Assembly (NCBI GenBank): GCA_964383325.1
Contig: CAYLGY010000081.1
Span: 1 to 11,793 of the forward strand
DNA: 11,793 bases
Source: CAYLGY01 sp964383325
Lineage (GTDB): Bacteria > Pseudomonadota > Alphaproteobacteria > Rhizobiales > Rhizobiaceae
Direction of reading: 5' to 3'
Shown: positions 6,992 to 11,793 of the stretch, piece after piece
How positions within the stretch are numbered: the stretch's first letter is position 1
How the letters are laid out: every line of letters begins with the position of its first letter
Program-made: the position numbers and the translations under genes
The notes under the pieces: generated by a model
The model's database searches: none
The model's input: the letters and a program-made list of their open reading frames with translations, nothing else
Told to the model about the DNA's origin: nothing

Positions 6992-7680
6992 GCGGGGAGC
7001 GCCTCGAATCCGGCCTCGATCCGGCCGGACCGCATGGTAATCTGCCGCTCGCAACGTCCCGCCAGGGCCGGATCATGGGTGACGAGCACGAGGGTCGTGC
7101 CGCGTCCGCGCGCCTTGGCAAAGAGCAGGTCCGCGATCTGCCTGCCAGTGGCCTGATCGAGATTGCCGGTCGGCTCGTCGGCGATCAGGATCGGCGGATC
7201 GGGGGCGAGCGCCCGCGCAATGGCGACGCGCTGCTGCTCGCCGCCGGACAGTTCACCCGGGTAATGGTGGGTCCGCTCCGCGAGTCCGACCGCTTCAAGC
7301 TCGGCCCGCGCAACGGTGAACGCGTCCCTCCTGCCCGCAAGCTCCAGCGGGACAGCGACATTTTCCAGCGCGGTCATGTTGGGAATGAGATGAAAGGACT
7401 GGAAGACAATTCCGATCCTTTTGCCGCGCAGCGTGGAAACCTGGTCCTCGCTCAGCCCGCCAAGTACCGTCCCGTCGACGCTCACCGTGCCGCTGTCCAC
7501 TCGCTCCAGTCCGGCCATGACCATCAGCAGGGTGGATTTTCCCGATCCCGAAGGGCCGACAATGCCGACACTCTCGCCCGCATGCAGTTGCAGCGAGACG
7601 TCCTTCAGGACATGTACGGAAGTCGCACCCTCGCCGAGCGTGAGGGAAATGCCGCTAAGCTCGATCACGGGTTTTTTCAC
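6988..7680 (-). CDS. ybbA: ABC transporter ATPase, LolD/MacB type (YbbA-like)
   Basis: A 230-residue cytosolic ATPase that should power the permease encoded next to it. All motifs are present: Walker A GPSGSGKST (42-50), Q-loop Q94, signature LSGGEQQR (144-151), Walker B ILIADEP (164-170) with catalytic E169, the TGNLD D-loop and switch histidine H202. Its length and the LSGGEQQR/TGNLD pattern are those of the LolD, FtsE, MacB and YbbA group, whose members drive FtsX-type permeases by mechanotransmission. The start is a GTG at 7680 that gives the usual length; AGGA lies about ten bases upstream. Its stop codon overlaps the permease start by one ATGA. The gene is divergent from tesA across 63 bases, which matches the E. 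coli order and is why I prefer YbbA over LolD. Confidence 0.92.
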   Translation of the reverse strand: MKKPVIELSGISLTLGEGATSVHVLKDVSLQLHAGESVGIVGPSGSGKSTLLMVMAGLERVDSGTVSVDGTVLGGLSEDQVSTLRGKRIGIVFQSFHLIPNMTALENVAVPLELAGRRDAFTVARAELEAVGLAERTHHYPGELSGGEQQRVAIARALAPDPPILIADEPTGNLDQATGRQIADLLFAKARGRGTTLVLVTHDPALAGRCERQITMRSGRIEAGFEALPA

Positions 7681-7743
7681 GAGGCAGAGATCCTATATTC
7701 GAACCAGCTGGCGGCGGGACCAGACAGATATGGGGCATGTACC
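7681..7743. promoter_or_regulatory. Divergent promoter region between ybbA and tesA
   Basis: These 63 bases are the whole space between the two divergent start codons, so both promoters must lie here or within the coding ends. An AT-rich CCTATATTCGAA at 7692-7703 could hold -10 elements (TATAGG on the minus strand). I could not identify convincing -35 hexamers for either direction. The shortness suggests shared or mutually affecting control of the exporter and the esterase. Confidence 0.4.
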
Positions 7744-8415
7744 ATGCATTTCAAACCAGCGGCACGGATTCTGTCCCTGTCGGCATCGATGGCGCTCTTG
7801 TCAATCCTTGTCGCGGCAACCCTTGCGGGACTGGCCGGTCCGGCTGCGGCCACCTATCGCATCGTCGCCTTTGGCGACAGCTTGACAGCGGGCTACGAAC
7901 TCGCGCCCGGCGACAGCTTTCCCGAGCAGCTCGAGGCGCGCCTGCGCGAGGCCGGACAGGATGTGTGCGTAGTCAATGCCGGCGTGTCCGGCGACACGAC
8001 CAGCGGCGGACTTGCACGGCTCGATTGGTCTGTCGGCGAGGATGCGGCGCTGGTAATTGTCGAGCTTGGAGCCAATGATGCGTTGCGCGGGGTCGATCCG
8101 CAGATCGTGCGGGCCAACATCTCCGCGCTGATCGCGCAATTGCAGGCGCGCGGCATCGAAATCGTGCTTGCAGGCATGTTGAGTCCGCCCAATATGGGCC
8201 CGGAATATGCGGAGCAGTTCAATGCCATCTATCCCGATCTCGCAAGGGAACACGACGTGGCGCTCCTGCCTTTCTTTCTTGACGGAGTTGCGGGCGACCC
8301 GGCCCTGCTGCTCGCCGACGGCATGCATCCCAATGCGCAAGGCGTGGGGCGCATCGTCGACAACATCCTGCCTCTGATCCTCGAGCGACTGGAGCGCTCC
8401 GGGAAAAGCGGCTGA
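7744..8415 (+). CDS. tesA: Secreted SGNH esterase / thioesterase I-like (TesA)
   Basis: This 223-residue protein is a GDSL/SGNH hydrolase of the TesA (thioesterase I / arylesterase / lysophospholipase L1) group. A signal peptide occupies about residues 1-37, with basic residues, a long hydrophobic core and a likely cut after GPAAA, so it should act in the periplasm. The conserved blocks are all present: GDSLTAG (44-50) with nucleophile S46, the block II glycine G83 in VSGDTTSGG, GAND (109-112) with oxyanion N111, and DGMHPN (192-197) giving D192 and H195 of the triad. The ATG at 7744 starts directly before the signal peptide; its ribosome binding site is weak. Divergent pairing with the YbbAP-like exporter suggests the hydrolase works with it. 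The true substrate (acyl-CoA, ester or lysophospholipid) cannot be read from the sequence. Confidence 0.93.
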   Translation: MHFKPAARILSLSASMALLSILVAATLAGLAGPAAATYRIVAFGDSLTAGYELAPGDSFPEQLEARLREAGQDVCVVNAGVSGDTTSGGLARLDWSVGEDAALVIVELGANDALRGVDPQIVRANISALIAQLQARGIEIVLAGMLSPPNMGPEYAEQFNAIYPDLAREHDVALLPFFLDGVAGDPALLLADGMHPNAQGVGRIVDNILPLILERLERSGKSG

Positions 8416-8484
8416 CACCCCTTGCCAAGCCGGCGGAAGAGTGATTCCGTGGCAGATGTCAGGGACGATTCTGCGGAGGTTGCC

Positions 8485-9072
8485 ATGCCGAGACTGTTCG
8501 TCGCTCTGGAAATCCCACACAACGCCGCACTTTCCCTGTCATTGCTGCGCGGCGGGCTTCCCGGTGCCCGCTGGGTCGAAGCCGAGAATTACCACCTGAC
8601 GCTGCGCTTCATCGGTGATGTCGAAGGGCATGTGGCGGAGGAAGCTGCGAGTGCGCTGGACCGGCTGCGCCGCCATCCGTTCCGCCTCGGCCTCTCGGGC
8701 GTCGGCATTTTCGGCTCGAAGAAGCCGCATACGCTCTGGGCAGGCGTTTCGCCCTCGCCCGAGCTTCACGCGCTGCAGGCGGACCTGGAACGAAGTTTCC
8801 AGCGCATCGGCCTCCCGCCGGATTCGCGCAAGTTCGCGCCGCATGTGACGCTGGCGCGGCTGCGGGATGTCGATCCGGCAATGCTGGCGCGCTGGCTGTC
8901 GTCGCGCGGAAATTTCGCGACCGATGCGTTCACCGTATCGCGCTTCGTCCTGATGTCGTCGCGCACCTCCAATGGCGGCGGTCCCTATGTCATCGAGGAG
9001 AGCTGGGCGCTGGAGCCGAAGGAATCGCTGCGGGCAACGGTCGCCGGCTCCTCCCTGCACGGCAGATGGTGA
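8485..9072 (+). CDS. thpR: RNA 2',3'-cyclic phosphodiesterase (2H family, ThpR/LigT)
   Basis: A 195-residue cytosolic enzyme of the 2H phosphoesterase superfamily, which opens 2',3'-cyclic phosphate ends of RNA to 2'-phosphates; older annotations call it 2'-5' RNA ligase. The two catalytic H-x-T motifs are clear: HLT at 37-39 in YHLTLRFIG and HVT at 120-122 in APHVTLARL. The N-terminal RLFVALEIP and the overall length (E. coli ThpR is about 176 residues) fit the family. I chose the ATG at 8485, preceded by GGAGGT at 8475-8480, rather than an in-frame ATG at 8422 whose extra 21 residues are polar and unlike the family. The gene begins 69 bases after tesA and ends four bases before the next gene, with which it is probably co-transcribed. 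Confidence 0.92.
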   Translation: MPRLFVALEIPHNAALSLSLLRGGLPGARWVEAENYHLTLRFIGDVEGHVAEEAASALDRLRRHPFRLGLSGVGIFGSKKPHTLWAGVSPSPELHALQADLERSFQRIGLPPDSRKFAPHVTLARLRDVDPAMLARWLSSRGNFATDAFTVSRFVLMSSRTSNGGGPYVIEESWALEPKESLRATVAGSSLHGRW

Positions 9073-9076
9073 CATC

Positions 9077-9373
9077 ATGACCCGGCAATTGCTGGATCGC
9101 GAAGCGTTGGTACAGGCATTGGCGCAGGTCGATGGCTGGAGACTGGATGAAGCCGGCAATGCCATTGCGCGCGACTTCGCCTTCCGCAATTTCAGCGAGG
9201 CATTTGCCTTCATGACGCGCGCGGCCTTGCTGGCCGAGAAGATGAATCACCACCCGGACTGGTGCAACAGCTATGGCAAGGTTTCAATCCGGCTTTCGAC
9301 CCATGACCGTGGCGGCGTGACGGAACTCGACCTGCAGATGGCCGGGCGCCTGAACCGGCTCGCCGAAGGTTGA
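9077..9373 (+). CDS. phhB: Pterin-4a-carbinolamine dehydratase family protein
   Basis: The 98-residue protein has the size and pattern of the PCD/DCoH family, which dehydrates 4a-hydroxytetrahydrobiopterin to regenerate the cofactor of aromatic amino acid hydroxylases. The active-site region EKMNHHPDW (54-62), then the tyrosine-glycine turn, THD at 75-77 with H76 and the late D85, give the histidine triad expected of an active enzyme. It starts four bases after thpR and ends two bases before the oxidoreductase gene, so the three genes are tightly packed. No phenylalanine hydroxylase gene lies in the window, so the usual partner is either elsewhere or absent. Family members without a hydroxylase occur in many bacteria and may serve other pterin-related roles; the symbol is therefore tentative. 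Confidence 0.9.
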   Translation: MTRQLLDREALVQALAQVDGWRLDEAGNAIARDFAFRNFSEAFAFMTRAALLAEKMNHHPDWCNSYGKVSIRLSTHDRGGVTELDLQMAGRLNRLAEG

Positions 9374-9375
9374 TC

Positions 9376-10539
9376 ATGGCCGAATTCGATGTTGCCATCA
9401 TCGGCGGCGCGATCATGGGGAGCGCGGTCGCGTTCTTCCTGCGCCGCGAAGGGTTCTCCGGCTCGATTGCCGTCATCGAGCGCGATCCGTCCTTCACTCG
9501 CGCCGCGACGACCCTGTCGGCGGCTTCGATCCGCCAGCAATTCTCGGCGCCGGAAAACGTCCGCCTGTCGCAATTCACGCTCTCCATGTTCCGGGATCTG
9601 TCGCACTGGTTCGGGGAGGGGGCCGATGTCGGCTTTCAGGAGCGGGGCTATCTCGTCCTGGCTGCGCAGGCCGGTTCGCTTGAACGCAACCACCAGGCGC
9701 AGCGCCAGGCTGGCGCCGAGAATGTCGTCGAGGATGGAGAGGCGCTACGGCGCCGCTTTCCCTGGTTGCAGACGGAAGAGGTCGCGGCCGGCAGCCTGGG
9801 CCTTTCGGGCGAGGGCTGGTTCGACGCCCATGCCTGGCTTGGCCTTTTCCGCAACGCCCTGGGGCCGGCAGGGATCGACAAGGTACGCGGCGAGGTGCGC
9901 ATGGTCCGCCTTTCGCAGGGCAAGGGCTATGCGCTCGAACTGGCCGATGGGCGCGTGCTCAATGCAGCAAATCTTGTCAACGCCGCCGGCACAGACGCGG
10001 GCGAGGTCGCGGCATGGCTCGGCATCGATCTGCCGGTCGAACGCCGCAAGCGGAGCGTCTTTGTCTTCGAATCGCGCGAGCCGGTGCCGGATCTGCCGAT
10101 GTTGATCGACACGACCGGCGTCTGGGTGCGCCCGGAAGGCCGGATGTTCATCACCGGCGGGGCAGAGTCCGACGAGAACGAGAAGCCTGCCGCCGCCGAT
10201 GATTTCGAGCCTGACTGGCATCTGTTCGACGAGGTGATCTGGCCGGCGCTGGCGGCGCGGGTGCGGCCATTCGAGGCCATTCGCGCCGGGCGCGCATGGG
10301 CAGGCCATTACGAGTACAATCGCTTTGACCAGAACGCGGTAATCGGTCCATGCTCGTCCTTGCCGGGGTTGCATTTCTGCTGCGGATTCTCCGGCCACGG
10401 ATTGCAGCAGGCGGCCGGGGCAGCGCGCGCCGTCGCCGAATGGATCGTCCATGGGCGATACCGGACAATCGATTGCAGCCGCTTTCATCATGACCGGATC
10501 GGAAGGAACGAACCCTTCCGGGAATTGAACGTCATCTGA
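9376..10539 (+). CDS. FAD-dependent oxidoreductase, DAO family, FOXRED1-like
   Basis: This 387-residue flavoprotein belongs to the DAO (D-amino acid oxidase / sarcosine dehydrogenase-like) superfamily. The N-terminal dinucleotide-binding site is IIGGAIMGSA (8-17, with G10, G11 and G15), followed by E35 at the end of the second strand for the FAD ribose. SIRQQFS (51-57), AGHYEYNRFDQNAVIGP (309-325) and GFSGHGLQQA (337-346) closely resemble what I recall of FOXRED1, the human mitochondrial complex I assembly factor, and its alphaproteobacterial relatives. The substrate is unknown; members of this superfamily oxidise secondary or tertiary amines. The ATG at 9376 is preceded by GAAGG at 9365-9369. 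It is the last gene of the tight thpR-phhB group. The FOXRED1 assignment comes from motif memory and needs a tree. Confidence 0.88.
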   Translation: MAEFDVAIIGGAIMGSAVAFFLRREGFSGSIAVIERDPSFTRAATTLSAASIRQQFSAPENVRLSQFTLSMFRDLSHWFGEGADVGFQERGYLVLAAQAGSLERNHQAQRQAGAENVVEDGEALRRRFPWLQTEEVAAGSLGLSGEGWFDAHAWLGLFRNALGPAGIDKVRGEVRMVRLSQGKGYALELADGRVLNAANLVNAAGTDAGEVAAWLGIDLPVERRKRSVFVFESREPVPDLPMLIDTTGVWVRPEGRMFITGGAESDENEKPAAADDFEPDWHLFDEVIWPALAARVRPFEAIRAGRAWAGHYEYNRFDQNAVIGPCSSLPGLHFCCGFSGHGLQQAAGAARAVAEWIVHGRYRTIDCSRFHHDRIGRNEPFRELNVI

Positions 10540-10659
10540 GGCAGTTCATGCCTGCATGGGTGCGTCGGCCTGCGCGTGTCCGACGAGCAGGTGCTTGATT
10601 CGCTGGCCCTATCGTGTAAAGCGTGCCCTGTTGCAGCGTACGGAACGTCAGGTCTGGTT
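10540..10659 (+). promoter_or_regulatory. Leader and possible promoter region of leuD
   Basis: The 120-base gap before leuD suggests a separate promoter. A weak candidate is TTGATT (10595-10600) with TAAAGC 16 bases on. A 6-bp stem, CGTCGG (10563-10568) with CCGACG (10580-10585), could mark the end of the preceding transcript, but no T-run follows. I see no leucine-rich leader peptide, so classical attenuation is not supported here. Confidence 0.25.
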
Positions 10660-11265
10660 ATGGAAAAATTCACGAGAATCACGGGCGTCGCGGCGCCGTT
10701 GCCGATCGTAAACATCGATACGGACATGATTATTCCGAAGGATTATCTGAAGACGATCAAGCGCACCGGCTTGGCCAAGGGCCTGTTTGCCGAAATGCGT
10801 CTGCGCGAAGACGGCACCGAAAACCCGGATTTCGTCCTCAATCGTCCCGCCTATCGCAATGCGAAGATCCTGATCGCCGGCGACAATTTCGGCTGCGGAT
10901 CGTCGCGCGAACACGCGCCATGGGCCTTGCTCGATTTCGGCATTCGCTGCGTGATCTCGACCAGCTTTGCCGATATCTTCTACAATAATTGCTTCAAGAA
11001 CGGGATCCTTCCGATCACCGTGTCGCCGGAAGAGCTGCAGAAGCTTCTGGACGATGCGGAGCGCGGCGCCAATGCCACCCTGACCGTCGATCTGGAAGCC
11101 CAGCAGATCACCGGCCCCGACGGGGGGGTGATTTCCTTCGAGGTCGATGCGTTCAAGCGTCATTGCCTGTTGAACGGGCTGGATGATATCGGCCTGACCA
11201 TGCAGAAGCAGGACGCAATCCTTTCCTTCGAGAAGGCTTATGCCGAATCGCGCCCCTGGGCGTGA
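10660..11265 (+). CDS. leuD: 3-isopropylmalate dehydratase small subunit
   Basis: The 201-residue protein is the small (swivel domain) subunit of isopropylmalate isomerase, which with LeuC converts 2-isopropylmalate to 3-isopropylmalate in leucine biosynthesis. Recognisable blocks are NIDTDMIIPK (18-27), GDNFGCGSSREHAPWAL (74-90), the substrate-binding loop region, then FADIFYNNCFKNGILPI (103-119) and the C-terminal LLNGLDDIGLT (170-180). Length equals the usual LeuD of Rhizobiales, and it has no fused LeuC domain. The ATG at 10660 gives the conserved N-terminus MEKFTRITGVAAPLP; its ribosome binding site is weak (AGG about eight bases upstream). leuB follows after 73 bases. leuC is not in the window, so the large subunit must be encoded elsewhere, as is common in this order. 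Confidence 0.97.
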   Translation: MEKFTRITGVAAPLPIVNIDTDMIIPKDYLKTIKRTGLAKGLFAEMRLREDGTENPDFVLNRPAYRNAKILIAGDNFGCGSSREHAPWALLDFGIRCVISTSFADIFYNNCFKNGILPITVSPEELQKLLDDAERGANATLTVDLEAQQITGPDGGVISFEVDAFKRHCLLNGLDDIGLTMQKQDAILSFEKAYAESRPWA

Positions 11266-11338
11266 CGACGCTCGGCAATCCGTTCCATCCTCCCTGTGCC
11301 GGCGCTGACCGGCGCCTTCAAATGCAGGACATCCACTC

Positions 11339-11793
11339 ATGGCAACGCGCAAGCTGCTCCTCCTCCCCGGCGATGGCATTGGTCCCGAAGCAATGGCCGA
11401 GGTCCGCAAGATCATTTCCTACATGAACGAGTCGGCTTCGGCTGGCTTCGAGCTGGAGGAAGGGCTTTGCGGCGGGTCGGCATATGATGTCCATGGCCAG
11501 TCCATTTCCGAAGCGGACATGCAGAAGGCGCTGGCCGCCGATGCAGTGCTTTTCGGCGCGGTTGGTGGCCCTAAATGGGACCATGTGCCCTATGAGGTCC
11601 GTCCCGAGGCGGGTTTGCTGCGGCTGCGCAAGGACATGCAGCTCTTTGCCAATCTGCGGCCCGCGATCTGTTATCCGGCCTTGGCCGGCTCGTCATCGCT
11701 CAAGCCGGAAGTCATCGAAGGGCTCGACATCCTGATCGTGCGCGAGCTGACGGGCGGCGTCTATTTCGGCGAGCCGAAGGAGATCACGGACCT
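11339..11793 (+). CDS. leuB: 3-isopropylmalate dehydrogenase, N-terminal part (cut by window end)
   Basis: The first 151 codons and two further bases of leuB are present; the frame stays open to the window edge. LeuB oxidises and decarboxylates 3-isopropylmalate to 2-oxoisocaproate with NAD, the step after LeuCD. The N-terminus LLLLPGDGIGPEAMAEV, then LFGAVGGPKWD, the substrate-binding arginines in LLRLRKDMQLFANLRP, and LIVRELTGGVYFGEPKEI are textbook LeuB blocks. The ATG at 11339 follows AGGA at 11326-11329. The 73-base gap after leuD holds two alternative short stems, GCCGG/CCGGC (11298-11313) and GGCGC/GCGCC (11301-11316), without a T-run, so read-through from leuD is likely. Confidence 0.96.
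   Translation, partial: MATRKLLLLPGDGIGPEAMAEVRKIISYMNESASAGFELEEGLCGGSAYDVHGQSISEADMQKALAADAVLFGAVGGPKWDHVPYEVRPEAGLLRLRKDMQLFANLRPAICYPALAGSSSLKPEVIEGLDILIVRELTGGVYFGEPKEITD

Overview
The window looks like chromosomal DNA from a GC-rich alphaproteobacterium, most likely in or near the Hyphomicrobiales (Rhizobiales). Four things point that way: high G+C with GC-rich third codon positions, a palindromic intergenic repeat of the kind common in rhizobia and Brucella (8-55), a 201-residue LeuD of the form usual in that order followed closely by leuB, and a FOXRED1-like oxidoreductase. This is a judgement from reading the sequence; no database was searched.

Layout. Positions 1-627 hold no convincing gene, only the palindromic repeat and a nested stem-loop at 495-551. 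On the minus strand follow a leucine/Glu/Phe/Val-type amino acid dehydrogenase (628-1764) and, upstream of it, a seven-helix Bax inhibitor-1/YccA family membrane protein (1991-2737) with its own strong intrinsic terminator (1921-1954). A 433-base spacer then leads to the one foreign-looking gene: an AT-rich plus-strand gene (3171-4352) coding for a 393-residue protein I cannot assign to any family. It has an excellent ribosome binding site and a 7+7 bp inverted repeat in its upstream region.

Positions 4445-7680 (minus strand) encode a translationally coupled ABC exporter: a large FtsX/MacB-type permease (YbbP-like) and its LolD-like ATPase (YbbA-like). Divergent from it across 63 bases is tesA, a secreted SGNH esterase/thioesterase. 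The same tesA / ybbA-ybbP divergent pair occurs in E. coli, so these three proteins probably act together at the cell envelope.

Downstream of tesA on the plus strand is a compact group: thpR (RNA 2',3'-cyclic phosphodiesterase), a pterin-4a-carbinolamine dehydratase and a FAD-dependent FOXRED1-like oxidoreductase. The last two joins are 4 and 2 bases long. After 120 bases come leuD and then the first 151 codons of leuB, cut by the window edge. leuD and leuB belong to leucine biosynthesis, while the dehydrogenase at the other end probably works in branched-chain amino acid breakdown or interconversion.

Most of the window is ordinary housekeeping and envelope content. The parts most worth following up are the orphan AT-rich gene with its upstream inverted repeat, the unexplained structured stretch near 500, and the FOXRED1-like gene in its thpR/pterin dehydratase context. 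I saw no rRNA, tRNA, CRISPR array, transposase or integrase.
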